Shown here in pieces: positions 34,111 through 43,801 of a stretch of DNA of 64,000 nt. Position 1 is the stretch's first letter. Each line of letters starts with the position of its first letter. Below the pieces are notes generated by a model. It was not told the DNA's origin. It saw only the letters and a list, made by a program, of their open reading frames with translations, and did no database searches. The stretch comes from Thalassotalea insulae. GTDB taxonomy: Bacteria > Pseudomonadota > Gammaproteobacteria > Enterobacterales > Alteromonadaceae. Position numbers and translations under genes: made by a program. The DNA is taken from contig NZ_BSST01000001.1 in assembly GCF_030161395.1 (NCBI RefSeq), forward strand, positions 868,001-932,000. Direction: 5' to 3'.

Positions 34111-35874
34111 CTAGTTCGCTTTTCTTGGGCGATCATTACGACGAGGACGATGTTCAGTGACAATCGGCGCTTCTGATACCGAAATCTCTAATGCTTGGCG
34201 ACGCACGCGAACACGTTTCAATTGTTTAAACGATTTATCTGGCATCCCCTTAGGCAATTGCACTAAAGCATGACGGTCATGCAAACTGATTTGCCCGATG
34301 TAGCTGCTATCTAAAGATATTTCATTGGCTATTGCACCAACAATATCACCTGGTTTTGCACCATGTTCTTTACCTACCTCTAAACGGTAAGTTTGCCAAT
34401 CAACGTCATTTCTCACCGCTTTAGCTTTGCGTGGTGCACGTTCCGCGCGATTGCCGCGTTCACCACCACGGGCATCACGACGCCCTTCATTGCGTCCTCG
34501 GCCATCTCTATCGTTACGCTCACGCGTTTCACGACGAGGTTTAGGATCTTCTTTTGGCTGCAATGGTTGTTTTAACTGTTTTTGATATAACAAAGCTGCC
34601 GCCAAATCAGTCATCGATAATTCAGACTCATTGGCCATTGCTTCAATAATCTCACGCATGGCACTGAGCTCTTTTTCAGCAACAATAGCAGCCATTTCTT
34701 GGCGCGTACGTTCAATACGCGCTTTACCTATTTCTTGAATACTTGGTAGTTCGTATTGCTTAACCACACCAGAGGTTAATCTTTCGTAATGGCGTAATGA
34801 ATACATTTCACGAGGGCGAACAAATGAGATCGCAATACCTTCTCTGCCAGCGCGCCCTGTTCGACCTATACGATGAACATAAGCTTCGTTATCACCCGGT
34901 AAGTCATAGTTAATCACGGTAGAGATGCGTGGTATATCTAAACCACGAGCAACCACATCCGTCGCCACTAAGATAGAAGATTTACCTGATTTGATTTGAT
35001 CAACCGTCCGCTCACGTTGTGCTTGGTTCATATCACCATTTAATGCAACCGCTGGGTAACCAGCTCGTTCAAGTTTTTCAGCTACTTCAACGGTATCATT
35101 TCGGGTACGAACAAAAATAATCATCGCATCATATTCAAGCGTTTCTGCAATACGCTCTAATGCTGTGATCTTATTAATGCCGCTGACTTTCCAGGCAAAC
35201 TGTTCAATATTGGCTTTCGCTTTTTTAACGGCTTCAATTTTTACATGCACAGGATCAGTTAAGAATCTATTCGCCACTTTACGAATTTGAGCTGGCATAG
35301 TAGCTGAAAATAACGCCATTTGCGTTGATTCAGGCAAATGTTCAAGGATCCACTCAATATCTTCTAAAAAGCCCATATTAAGCATTTCATCTGCTTCATC
35401 AAGCACACAAAAGGATAAGTTTGATAATTTTAAACTTTTACGACGTAAGTGATCCATTAAACGGCCAGGCGTACCAACAATTACCTGAGCACCACGCTCT
35501 AATTGTTGAAACTGTGGTCCGTAAGATTGTCCGCCGTACAAGGTTGCTACGCGCAACCCCTTCATATTCTTTGCGAATGACTCAATTGCTTCTGCCACCT
35601 GAATCGCTAATTCACGGGTCGGTGCTAACACCATCAACTGAGGCTTTTTAACAGAAACATCAATTTTAGTTAATGCTGGCAAACTAAAAGCAGCTGTTTT
35701 ACCGGTACCAGTTTGTGCTTCACCGAGGACATCAAATCCTTCAAGTAAAGATGGAATGGTTTTTTGCTGGATTGGAGTTGCAGAATCAAAACCTAAGTTT
35801 TTTACCGCTGTTAATAAAAATTCAGGCAAACCAAGGGCATCAAAGCCGGTATCGGCATTGTTTACATTTAACAT
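34111..35874 (-). CDS. deaD: DEAD-box RNA helicase CsdA/DeaD
   Basis: A 587-residue ATP-dependent RNA helicase: Q motif (GFDSATPIQQKTIP), Walker A AQTGTGKT (53-60), PTRELA, DEAD, SAT, ARGLD and HRIGRTGRAGR. The core is followed by a charged linker rich in Arg, Asp and Gly (about 440-490), then a DbpA-type RNA-binding domain (VDWQTYRLEVGKEHGAKPGDIVGAI, IGQISLHDRHALVQLPKG). This layout is CsdA/DeaD, used in ribosome assembly and RNA unwinding at low temperature. An intact sigma70-like promoter lies 194 bases upstream, giving a long leader as in E. coli csdA. It is monocistronic. Confidence 0.94.
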   Translation of the reverse strand: MLNVNNADTGFDALGLPEFLLTAVKNLGFDSATPIQQKTIPSLLEGFDVLGEAQTGTGKTAAFSLPALTKIDVSVKKPQLMVLAPTRELAIQVAEAIESFAKNMKGLRVATLYGGQSYGPQFQQLERGAQVIVGTPGRLMDHLRRKSLKLSNLSFCVLDEADEMLNMGFLEDIEWILEHLPESTQMALFSATMPAQIRKVANRFLTDPVHVKIEAVKKAKANIEQFAWKVSGINKITALERIAETLEYDAMIIFVRTRNDTVEVAEKLERAGYPAVALNGDMNQAQRERTVDQIKSGKSSILVATDVVARGLDIPRISTVINYDLPGDNEAYVHRIGRTGRAGREGIAISFVRPREMYSLRHYERLTSGVVKQYELPSIQEIGKARIERTRQEMAAIVAEKELSAMREIIEAMANESELSMTDLAAALLYQKQLKQPLQPKEDPKPRRETRERNDRDGRGRNEGRRDARGGERGNRAERAPRKAKAVRNDVDWQTYRLEVGKEHGAKPGDIVGAIANEISLDSSYIGQISLHDRHALVQLPKGMPDKSFKQLKRVRVRRQALEISVSEAPIVTEHRPRRNDRPRKAN

Positions 35875-36061
35875 AATTATTTTGTCTTCTCATGGCAGGT
35901 CAAGTTGTAAACTAACAACCCCTGCGTACATTTCGAGGAAACCGCCAAGAAGACTTTAGGCACATTCTATTTGCTAGTTAAGGATGCTAGCTGGGCAAGT
36001 CTATTGGGATAACCCCACAAGTTTATCAGGTATCAGACACATCCGAGCAGCTGATACAGAG
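35875..36061 (-). promoter_or_regulatory. Structured 5' leader of csdA
   Basis: About 187 nt between the inferred start of transcription and the ATG. It contains a hairpin with 7-bp arms GTATCAG / CTGATAC (36030-36057) and another GCTAG / CTAGC (35973-35991). In the RNA the first loop carries GGATG and the second CATCC, which are complementary and could pair. Long leaders are typical of cold-shock mRNAs. Confidence 0.5.
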
Positions 36062-36067
36062 GCGCGC

Positions 36068-36095
36068 ATTATACAGATGTTCAAAATAGAAGCAA
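36068..36095 (-). promoter_or_regulatory. Sigma70-type promoter of csdA
   Basis: On the minus strand TTGCTT (36095-36090) and a perfect TATAAT (36073-36068) are separated by 16 bases, predicting initiation near 36061. Confidence 0.65.
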
Positions 36096-36192
36096 GAAAT
36101 TAATCCGATGACTTTAGTTTTTTTAACCACAAATAAGGGGGAAATTAGCAATATTCCCCTATTAATCTATAGCAAAAAAACAGTAATATAAT

Positions 36193-36549
36193 CTAATCAT
36201 CAATATTTAATGCGCCATTAACATTTTTTATCGTTAAGCCGCCTGAACCAGCTTCAACAATAGTTAAACCACCAGTACCCGTTAATGCCAACTCAACATT
36301 ATCATAATCAGGTTGTGAACTATAGACATCAGCAATAACACGAATAGTTTTGGCTTCTTCAACGCCTACAACAAGCAAAGAGCCAGCCCCAGCATTGATC
36401 TGTAATGAGGTTAACGATTCGCTATCAAGTGATAGCTTTTGCTGCTGATGATGCGATAGCCGGGCTGACGCTGATGGTACTGTGACCACAATACAGCCAG
36501 ATAATATTGAAGTAAAAGCGAGAGTAAAAAATAAGCGGCTAAATGCCAT
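36193..36549 (-). CDS. Short lipoprotein with DUF4097-like strand repeats
   Basis: A 118-residue lipoprotein: signal peptide with lipobox ILSGC (Cys19), then a short region with strand-turn repeats (SLQINAGAGSLLVVGVEE, GGLTIVEAGSGGLTIKNVNGALNIDD) like those of DUF4097/putative-adhesin proteins. Members I know are about twice as long, with several GSGSI-type repeats in the middle; here the N-terminal and C-terminal parts appear joined with the middle missing, so it may be an internally shortened version. There is no frameshift within it. Function unknown; start ATG 36549 follows AAGGATATG. Confidence 0.6.
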   Translation of the reverse strand: MAFSRLFFTLAFTSILSGCIVVTVPSASARLSHHQQQKLSLDSESLTSLQINAGAGSLLVVGVEEAKTIRVIADVYSSQPDYDNVELALTGTGGLTIVEAGSGGLTIKNVNGALNIDD

Positions 36550-36720
36550 AGCATATCCTTAATAATTATTATCATAGTTTGACTCATTAGCCTCTTGATA
36601 ATCAATTATTAAGCCAATATATCACAATAATATCAGATAGTTAGGGGTTATTCTCTGTTAGGACAAAAGCGTAAGGATAATAAAATAGTATTTTTGACTA
36701 ACCTTTTGTTATTTACGTTA

Positions 36721-38172
36721 TTAGAAAGTTAACAACCATTGGCCTAACAAATCAGGAAAAATCCCCAACACTAATGCTGTCGCTATGTAGACGCCCACTA
36801 AAGTGCGATTAACGACAGTAGCTTCTACCGGTTGTTGTACGGTAGTAAGCTCTCTCTCATTAAACAATGCAAAAATTACGGGTAGGTAATACGCCAGCGC
36901 AATACCACTACCAATAATTAATGCCGACAATAATAACCACAACGACTGATTCGCCGCAAGATTGATCAAATAAAACTTACCAATAAAACCAGCTGTTAAC
37001 GGAATTCCCGCAAAGCTTAACAAGGAGACGATCACCAGCACAGCTAACAGTGGTTTATGCCAAAACAGCCCATGCCAGTCTGCTAGCTCAATATCTTGCT
37101 TATTTTCATTAAGCTCAGTAAAGCTGATCACCGTAAATATTGACACGCAAGCCAGCAAATATGCAGCTAAATAAAACAAGGTACTTTGCCATGCCATGGC
37201 TAACGCCTGCTGTGGCTGTGTAACGTTAATCAGCACAATGATCAGCAAGTAGCCCATATGAGCTATCGATGAATACGCGAGCATTCGTTTTATCGATTGC
37301 TGCTTCAGCGCTAAACTATTGCCTGCAATCATAGATAACACCGCCACCACCGATAACACATTAACCAAGTTAGTTGTTTGTATAATTTGCTGCTGACTAA
37401 AGGCAAAGCAACATTTAAGTAGTGCTACGAAAATAGCGCATTTAGAAATAGTCGCCAATAATAAGGTCACCGGCGTAGCAGCACTCTGGTATACATCTGG
37501 TGTCCAATAATGAAATGGGACTAAAGAGAGCTTAAACGCCATGCCTGCAAAAAATAAAATAAAGCCTAATTGCAGCAAAAATTCATTTGTATTAAGCAAA
37601 TGACTATTGTCTGGGCGAGCGAAACTTAGCTCTCCAGTATAAGCATAGATAAAAGCGATACCTAACAGCATAAAGCTTGAGGCACTGGCACTTAAAATTA
37701 AATATTTAAAGCCCCCTTCTACTGCATGTTCCCGGTATCTGAAATAGCCCACTAAACCAACCAGCGAAATACTTAATAATTCAAATCCTAGAAACAAGCT
37801 GGCAAAGTGATCACTAACCACTAATATGCTTGCCCCCAGCATAGTTAACAACAGCAGCAGATAATATTCATCATGCACCTCCACCGCTTTACCCAACACT
37901 TGAGTACTTAAGGCGATAACAAACATCCCAGACAGCAACATCAGTAATAATGCAAAACGACTGTAATCATCAACATACAACAAGCTAGTAACCGCAAGTT
38001 GCCCTTGACCAATATTATTCATTGTCGCTATCGTCGCTAACAACAACACCACTAATGAAAAATTAGCGATAAGCCGCTGTGTTCGCTGCCAAGCAATTAA
38101 CAGTAAGGCCAAAGTTATCCCTGCAGCAATGATCAGCTGAGGCGTTAGCGCAAGAAGCGTAGCAATATCCAT
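36721..38172 (-). CDS. nuoN: NADH-quinone oxidoreductase subunit N
   Basis: A 483-residue antiporter-like membrane subunit of complex I with about 14 transmembrane helices. Conserved charged positions of the proton channel are visible: FLGFELLSISL (TM5 Glu), VEGGFKYLILSA (TM7 Lys), AGMAFKLSLVPFHYWTPDVYQSA (TM8 Lys) and SIKRMLAYSSIAHMGY. It is the last gene of the operon; ATG overlaps the nuoM TAA by one base. No clear terminator was seen after it. Confidence 0.95.
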   Translation of the reverse strand: MDIATLLALTPQLIIAAGITLALLLIAWQRTQRLIANFSLVVLLLATIATMNNIGQGQLAVTSLLYVDDYSRFALLLMLLSGMFVIALSTQVLGKAVEVHDEYYLLLLLTMLGASILVVSDHFASLFLGFELLSISLVGLVGYFRYREHAVEGGFKYLILSASASSFMLLGIAFIYAYTGELSFARPDNSHLLNTNEFLLQLGFILFFAGMAFKLSLVPFHYWTPDVYQSAATPVTLLLATISKCAIFVALLKCCFAFSQQQIIQTTNLVNVLSVVAVLSMIAGNSLALKQQSIKRMLAYSSIAHMGYLLIIVLINVTQPQQALAMAWQSTLFYLAAYLLACVSIFTVISFTELNENKQDIELADWHGLFWHKPLLAVLVIVSLLSFAGIPLTAGFIGKFYLINLAANQSLWLLLSALIIGSGIALAYYLPVIFALFNERELTTVQQPVEATVVNRTLVGVYIATALVLGIFPDLLGQWLLTF

Positions 38173-39608
38173 TAACCGCCTCCATTAAAAGAAAATTGTA
38201 AAATCACATTTGGGAATATCCCAATAATCAATAATCCAGCCAGCAAACTCACGGCAATAATGCGCTCCCTAATAGAGAGATCAATAAAGCCTTGCTTAAT
38301 TGGTCCATGAAAACTGGATTGAAACAGCACCATAGCGTAAACCGCTGAGCCGATTATGCCGAGTGCAGCGCCAATAGTGATCAATGGAAAACGCTGAAAT
38401 GCCCCAATCAAACTAAAAAACTCACCAATAAAATTCGCCAGTCCAGGTAAACCAAAGGCTGCAGCAGCAAAGGCAAGCGTATAACCTCCCATTACTGGGG
38501 CAGAATGCCAAAACCCCCCCATTTTTGCTAAGTCTCTTGAACGAATACGCATATAAAGCATACCAGCAAAGGAAAACAAGGCTGCACTGCTTAAGCCATG
38601 CGCAACAATTGTGATCACCGCTCCTTGATAAGCATTCGCATTAAATGAGAACAACGCCAGCATCACAAATCCCATATGGCTAATACTGCTGTATGCCACT
38701 AAACGCTTAAAGTCACTTTGAGCAAACGCCATTTTTGCACCATATAAAATACTGGCTAAAGCTAACAGAGCAGCGATGGGAGCAAAATTTTGACTAGCAT
38801 CAGGAAATAACAAAATAACAAAACGGATCAGGCCATAAGCGCCTGTTTTAAGTAATACTCCAGCCAATAAAACACTGCCCGCTGTCGGTGCTTGAGTGTG
38901 GGCATCCGGTAACCAGCTATGTACCGGAAATGATGGTAATTTAACCGCAAAGGCGATAAAAAACCCCAACATCATATAAGTGGCTAATTCTGGTGGCAGT
39001 TCTAATGCTAGCCAATCTTGATAAGCAAAACTTAATGTGCCTGTTTGCTGTTGATGCAAATACGCCATCAAAATAATGGCAATCAGCATCAGCAAACTAC
39101 TAACTTGGGTAAAAATAAAAAACTTAATTGCCGCAAAACGTCGATTTTCGTGCCCCCAAATTGCAATCAATGCCGTCATCGGCAGCAACATCACTTCCCA
39201 GAAAAAGAAGAACAACAGCATATCCACCGCGGTGAATACCCCGACAATACCTGCAATAGTGAGCATCAGGTTAAAATAATAGAAACCTCGACGATAGGTA
39301 ATTTCCCGCCATGAAATCAACACCGCAATAATCGATAACATAAACGTTAAAATCAGCAACAAGTTACTTAAGTGATCTAGTGCTAGTCGATAGCGGACGT
39401 TAAAAACATCGATCCAGGCAAGATCAGCAGTTATTTGTAATTGAGCAAAATTTAACGGACTAGTCATTAAATAAATGATAAATGCAGCCATAAATAGCAA
39501 GATAAAAAGCAAGCAGATCAGCTTGCCACTCTCGGCCCGTTTCTCTTCCATAAACCAGGAAAAACCACCGCCGAGCACTAACCCAATCATTAACAAGGAA
39601 ATGATCAT
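38172..39608 (-). CDS. nuoM: NADH-quinone oxidoreductase subunit M
   Basis: Start placed at 39608 (MIISLLMIGLV), where ATGA overlaps the nuoL stop; the longer open frame reaching 39665 only shadows nuoL. The result is 478 residues with about 14 membrane helices. Proton-path motifs: FFWEVMLLPM (TM5 Glu), RFAAIKFFIFTQVSS (TM7 Lys), FFIAFAVKLPSFPVHSWLPDAHTQAPTAGS (TM8 Lys) and FKRLVAYSSISHMGFV. It is the middle antiporter-like subunit of the complex I membrane arm. Confidence 0.95.
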   Translation of the reverse strand: MIISLLMIGLVLGGGFSWFMEEKRAESGKLICLLFILLFMAAFIIYLMTSPLNFAQLQITADLAWIDVFNVRYRLALDHLSNLLLILTFMLSIIAVLISWREITYRRGFYYFNLMLTIAGIVGVFTAVDMLLFFFFWEVMLLPMTALIAIWGHENRRFAAIKFFIFTQVSSLLMLIAIILMAYLHQQQTGTLSFAYQDWLALELPPELATYMMLGFFIAFAVKLPSFPVHSWLPDAHTQAPTAGSVLLAGVLLKTGAYGLIRFVILLFPDASQNFAPIAALLALASILYGAKMAFAQSDFKRLVAYSSISHMGFVMLALFSFNANAYQGAVITIVAHGLSSAALFSFAGMLYMRIRSRDLAKMGGFWHSAPVMGGYTLAFAAAAFGLPGLANFIGEFFSLIGAFQRFPLITIGAALGIIGSAVYAMVLFQSSFHGPIKQGFIDLSIRERIIAVSLLAGLLIIGIFPNVILQFSFNGGG

Positions 39609-41470
39609 AGCAACCAGCCCCCAAGTAACAATACCAAACCAAAGACAAAGGCAGCTGCATACCAACGTAACAAGCCATTTTGACTATAAACCAGCACATC
39701 GCGCCATAAGCCGACATACCATGAAAGGCTCATTAACAACTGATCGATAATGTCACGACGGTTTAATTGCGCTAAAGCAACAAAAGGTTTTACGACAAAT
39801 AATGAATAGATAAAATCAAAACCAAGACCCGCCCGACAAAAACGTTGTACTAAACTGGTGTTTAGCTCCATCTCGGCGCGTGCAATATCATTAGCCTCAC
39901 CGAGGCGATATGCTTTAAAATACACCCAAGAAAAAACGATACCAACAAATGGCGTCGCTATCGCCACCGTATGTAACCACTCAGGAGAAGAGTGTGCTAA
40001 TGGCACTAATGCGTGTTCAAATAATATTTCTAAATCAGGCGCTAACAGCCCACCAATTAATGATAAAAATGCTAACGCAAGCAAAGCTGTTTTAAGCAAC
40101 ACGCTATTTGATTGCGTCACTGTTTCGTTAAAACGTGCCTTCCCTAAAAACGCGAGAAAAAATAACCGGCAACTATAAATACTGGTTAGCAATGCCCCAA
40201 CAATTGCACACCACCACAAAGTAGGGCCTGCGGTAGATGACGCCCAAAGCTGCGCTATTATCGCTTCCTTAGAGAAAAAGCCTGAAGTGCCAGGTAACGC
40301 CATTAAACAAACTAAACCGATAACAAATAACGCCGTTTCTAGCGGTAGTTTTTTTATCAAACCACCCATTTTAAAAATATTTTGCTGATGATGAAGCGCG
40401 TAAATCACCGCACCTGCAGTTAAAAATAATAACGCTTTAAAAAACGCATGCGTCATCAAATGAAAAATCCCAGCTGACCAAGCTCCAGCACCTAATGCTA
40501 GCATCATGTAACCGATTTGACTCATGGTAGAATAAGCCAACACTCGCTTAATATCCGTTTGAACCAAAGCAGCGATTCCGGCCAGTAATAATGTGGCAGC
40601 GCCAACCCAGGCAACATAATGCATCATCTCTGGTGACAATAAGAACAGGCTATTCATCCGAGCGATTAAATAGACTCCAGCAGTCACCATAGTCGCAGCA
40701 TGGATCAGTGCACTAACAGGCGTAGGCCCAGCCATCGCATCAGGTAACCAGGTTTGAAGCGGTAATTGCGCTGATTTTCCCACCGCACCACCAAGTAATA
40801 GCAGACAAATCCAATAAGCATATTCACTCCCAACAGCCCACTGATTGGAGGCCAGCTCACTCACTTCATTGATGTTAACGCTACCTAATTGCTTGAATAG
40901 CAAAAATAAACCAATTGCCATCGCGGTATCACCAATACGAGTGACAATAAATGCCTTACGCGCTGCCAGTACATTATCTGGCTGTTGATACCAGAAGCCG
41001 ATCAATAAGAAACTACAAAGGCCAACGCCTTCCCAACCTAGATACAGTAACACCAGGTTATCGGCGAGTACCAAGATCAGCATGGAAACGATAAATAAAT
41101 TCATATACGCCATAAAACGGCTGAAATTTTCATCATCTTTCATATAGATACTGGCAAACAGATGGATCAAAAAGCCAACACCAGAAACGACTGAAATCAT
41201 GACCGCTGAAAGTCCATCCAAGTAAAAAGAAAAGTTCACGTGTGCTATGCCGCTATCATGACTCAAGCTAAACCAGCGCCACAATCTCACTATCAATACC
41301 CCTTGCTCGGTATTTGCTAGGCTATAACTCAAAAACAAACTAGAGAGTGCACATAACAACAATGAACCAACACTTAAAATAAAAATGGGTAACCAAGAAA
41401 GCCTTTTTCCTAGCGTGATCAGAAGCAAAAAACTGATCAAGGGATAAACAGGTAGCAATGCCAGCAACAT
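39605..41470 (-). CDS. nuoL: NADH-quinone oxidoreductase subunit L
   Basis: A 621-residue distal antiporter-like subunit. It shows LYLGWEGVGLCSFLLIGFWY (TM5 Glu), AARKAFIVTRIGD (TM7 Lys), GGAVGKSAQLPLQTWLPDAMAGPTPVSALIHAATMVTAG (TM8) and IKRVLAYSTMSQIGYM. The C-terminal part (about 490-621) includes the long lateral helix that braces the membrane arm and a final transmembrane helix. Start ATG at 41470 follows GGGGAG, 9 bases downstream of nuoK. Confidence 0.96.
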   Translation of the reverse strand: MLLALLPVYPLISFLLLITLGKRLSWLPIFILSVGSLLLCALSSLFLSYSLANTEQGVLIVRLWRWFSLSHDSGIAHVNFSFYLDGLSAVMISVVSGVGFLIHLFASIYMKDDENFSRFMAYMNLFIVSMLILVLADNLVLLYLGWEGVGLCSFLLIGFWYQQPDNVLAARKAFIVTRIGDTAMAIGLFLLFKQLGSVNINEVSELASNQWAVGSEYAYWICLLLLGGAVGKSAQLPLQTWLPDAMAGPTPVSALIHAATMVTAGVYLIARMNSLFLLSPEMMHYVAWVGAATLLLAGIAALVQTDIKRVLAYSTMSQIGYMMLALGAGAWSAGIFHLMTHAFFKALLFLTAGAVIYALHHQQNIFKMGGLIKKLPLETALFVIGLVCLMALPGTSGFFSKEAIIAQLWASSTAGPTLWWCAIVGALLTSIYSCRLFFLAFLGKARFNETVTQSNSVLLKTALLALAFLSLIGGLLAPDLEILFEHALVPLAHSSPEWLHTVAIATPFVGIVFSWVYFKAYRLGEANDIARAEMELNTSLVQRFCRAGLGFDFIYSLFVVKPFVALAQLNRRDIIDQLLMSLSWYVGLWRDVLVYSQNGLLRWYAAAFVFGLVLLLGGWLL

Positions 41471-41479
41471 AATCTCCCC

Positions 41480-41788
41480 CTATCCTTTTAATCGACTGAG
41501 AAAGTCAATATTTAGTGATTTAAAGGTATGCTGCATTCGGATAAGCAGTGCCAAACCAACAGCGACTTCCGAGGCCGCCAAAGTTAAAATCAAAATAAAC
41601 ATCACTTGGCCATCAGCCGTTTGCCAGACACTGCCCGCGCCAATAAAAGCAACGCCAACCGCATTAAGCATCACTTCCAGACTCATTAACATAAACAGGG
41701 TATTTTTGCGTACCACGACACCAATAAAGCCGATGACAAACAGAATACTTGCCAAAATTAAGGCATGAGTTAACGGAATAGTGCTCAT
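41480..41788 (-). CDS. nuoK: NADH-quinone oxidoreductase subunit K
   Basis: A 102-residue three-helix membrane subunit. Conserved glutamates are in MSLEVMLNAVGV and LAASEVAVGLAL, part of the central proton channel. ATG overlaps the nuoJ stop as ATGA, with a GGAGGA ribosome site inside the end of nuoJ. Confidence 0.95.
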   Translation of the reverse strand: MSTIPLTHALILASILFVIGFIGVVVRKNTLFMLMSLEVMLNAVGVAFIGAGSVWQTADGQVMFILILTLAASEVAVGLALLIRMQHTFKSLNIDFLSRLKG

Positions 41789-42315
41789 AGGTGTCCTCCC
41801 TGGCTATCGGGTTTAGCATAGTGGTAACCGGCAACTAAACCCGCCAATAGCAAAAATGACGCAATTTCAACAGCCAATAGATAAGGGCCATATAACAAAA
41901 TGCCGACTTGCTTAGAATCGACCACTGTGGCACTAAGTCGCTGCTGAATATCACTGTTATCGATAGAAATAAGAATTTCTATCAACAAGATAATCGCCAG
42001 TAAACACGGACCAAACCAAACAGATCCCCCTTTATTTCGTGGCGCATATAGAGTTTCATCTTGCTTTAAATCGAATAGCATAATCGCAAAAACAAATAAC
42101 ACTAATATCGCCCCGGCATATACAATCACTTCAAGTCCGGCAGCAAATGGCGCCCCCATCAAATAAAAACAAATTGCCACCGCCAACATTGACACCACCA
42201 GATATAGCAAGGCATGTACGGTATTTTTATGAGTGACTACTTTAATACTGGCAACAATGGCAATCAGTCCCGCCAAGTAAAATAATATTTCAAGTGCAGA
42301 TAAATGCATGATCAC
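41785..42315 (-). CDS. nuoJ: NADH-quinone oxidoreductase subunit J
   Basis: A 176-residue five-helix membrane subunit. LEVIVYAGAILVLFVFAIMLFDL is the TM3 region with the pi-bulge typical of NuoJ. The start is either GTG 42315 overlapping the nuoI TGA as GTGA, or the ATG two codons on (42309). Confidence 0.95.
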   Translation of the reverse strand: MIMHLSALEILFYLAGLIAIVASIKVVTHKNTVHALLYLVVSMLAVAICFYLMGAPFAAGLEVIVYAGAILVLFVFAIMLFDLKQDETLYAPRNKGGSVWFGPCLLAIILLIEILISIDNSDIQQRLSATVVDSKQVGILLYGPYLLAVEIASFLLLAGLVAGYHYAKPDSQGGHL

Positions 42316-42827
42316 GGCATCAACCCCTTAATATCTATCGGCGGCTTCTCCTGTGCCCCTTGGCCTTTGCCTTTATCCTTTATTGCAATGCCTGACTGCT
42401 GATAAAAACTGTAATCCGGGTATTTTCCCACACCATTAATCAATAAGTGCTCTTTTTCATAAACCAAATTTTGTCGATCATACTCAGCAAGTTCTACATC
42501 TGGCGTTAACTGAATCGCATAAGTTGGACAAGCTTCTTCACAAAAGCCACATAAAATACAACGGGAAAAATTAATGCGGAAAAACTCTGCGCGTTTGCGG
42601 CCATCATCGTCAATAGTTTGCTGCAGTGCAATGCAATCCACCGGACACGCCACAGCACACAAGTTACAAGCAACGCAGCGTTCCTGTCCATCAGGCTCCC
42701 GTGTTAGCACAATGCGGCCACGATATCTTGGCGCCAAATAAGGCTTTTGCTCGGGATATTCAACGGTATCTGCTTTGGTAAATGTATGTTTAAGTACTAA
42801 CCAGATGGTGCGCAATTGACTAAGCAT
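42312..42827 (-). CDS. nuoI: NADH-quinone oxidoreductase subunit I (8Fe ferredoxin)
   Basis: A 171-residue peripheral-arm subunit carrying iron-sulfur clusters N6a and N6b: CVACNLCAVACPVDC and CILCGFCEEACPTYA. The Cys that ends each motif ligates the other cluster, as in two-cluster ferredoxins. Electrons pass from NuoG via NuoI to N2 in NuoB. It starts at 42827, overlapping the nuoH TAA by one base. Confidence 0.96.
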   Translation of the reverse strand: MLSQLRTIWLVLKHTFTKADTVEYPEQKPYLAPRYRGRIVLTREPDGQERCVACNLCAVACPVDCIALQQTIDDDGRKRAEFFRINFSRCILCGFCEEACPTYAIQLTPDVELAEYDRQNLVYEKEHLLINGVGKYPDYSFYQQSGIAIKDKGKGQGAQEKPPIDIKGLMP

Positions 42828-43801
42828 TACAACCCTCCCGATAATTTCAAAGCAGCAGTTACCACTAAATTTAACAATGCCAGCGGCAACATCACCTGCC
42901 AGCCAAACGCTAACAATTGATCAAACCTTGGCCGAGGTAAGGAAGTGCGTAGTAAGATAAAAAACACCACGAAAAACATCACTTTGGCAATAAACCAAAC
43001 AAGTGGGGGTAGCCATAAAGAGAAAGGCTCTGGCATCAACCAACCACCAAAAAACAGCACTACTGACATCGCAGAAATCAGCGTCACCCCTAAATACTCG
43101 CCAAGAAAGAACAAAGCAAATTTCAACCCAGAATACTCGGTGTGATAACCTGCGGTTAATTCCGTTTCCGCTTCCGGCAGGTCAAATGGCAACCGATGAC
43201 TTTCTGCGATGCCGGCAATTAGAAAAATCACAAAACCGATAAATTGAGTACTGATAAACCAACCGTCCGTTTGAGCTAAGACAATCTCACGCAAATTAAA
43301 GCTACCGCTTAGCATCACCACTCCCATGACAGAAAGTCCCATAAAAACTTCATAACTCACCGTTTGTGCTGCTGCCCGCATGCCACCTAACAATGCATAT
43401 TTTGAATTAGACGCCCAGCCCGCCAGAACTACTGAATATACCGCCAGAGAAGCCATCGCCAGAAAGAATAGTAAGCCAATATTTAAATCGACCACCCCAA
43501 TACTTGGTGCAAAAGGAATAACAGCAAAGCTCATTAACACACACATGGCTCCGATCACCGGTGCGATGGTAAACACTAATCGTTCACTAAATGGTGGGAT
43601 CCAATCTTCTTTACCTAAAATTTTCAATAGATCAGCCAGCGACTGCAGCACACCGAAAGGACCAACACGATTAGGTCCTAACCTGTCCTGCCAAATTCCT
43701 ATCAGTCGTCGCTCAACCCAAACTAACATCGCTGCAATAGGGATCAACAATGAAATAATGATGGTGATTTCAATCAGCTTCCAAATTATATCAGACATCA
43801 T
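42827..43801 (-). CDS. nuoH: NADH-quinone oxidoreductase subunit H
   Basis: A 324-residue eight-helix subunit forming the quinone entry chamber with NuoB and NuoD. Signature segments: LVWVERRLIGIWQDRLGPNRVGPFG, SNSKYALLGGMRAAAQTVSYEV and AESHRLPFDLPEAETELTAGYHTEYSG with the acidic loop. It overlaps the end of nuoG by 11 bases if the first of two adjacent ATGs is used, or by 8 from the second. Confidence 0.96.
   Translation of the reverse strand: MMSDIIWKLIEITIIISLLIPIAAMLVWVERRLIGIWQDRLGPNRVGPFGVLQSLADLLKILGKEDWIPPFSERLVFTIAPVIGAMCVLMSFAVIPFAPSIGVVDLNIGLLFFLAMASLAVYSVVLAGWASNSKYALLGGMRAAAQTVSYEVFMGLSVMGVVMLSGSFNLREIVLAQTDGWFISTQFIGFVIFLIAGIAESHRLPFDLPEAETELTAGYHTEYSGLKFALFFLGEYLGVTLISAMSVVLFFGGWLMPEPFSLWLPPLVWFIAKVMFFVVFFILLRTSLPRPRFDQLLAFGWQVMLPLALLNLVVTAALKLSGGL

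Noticed and set aside
39605..39665. Upstream start for nuoM
   Set aside because: The extension reads the nuoL 3' end in another frame; the ATGA overlap at 39608 and homology give the real start.
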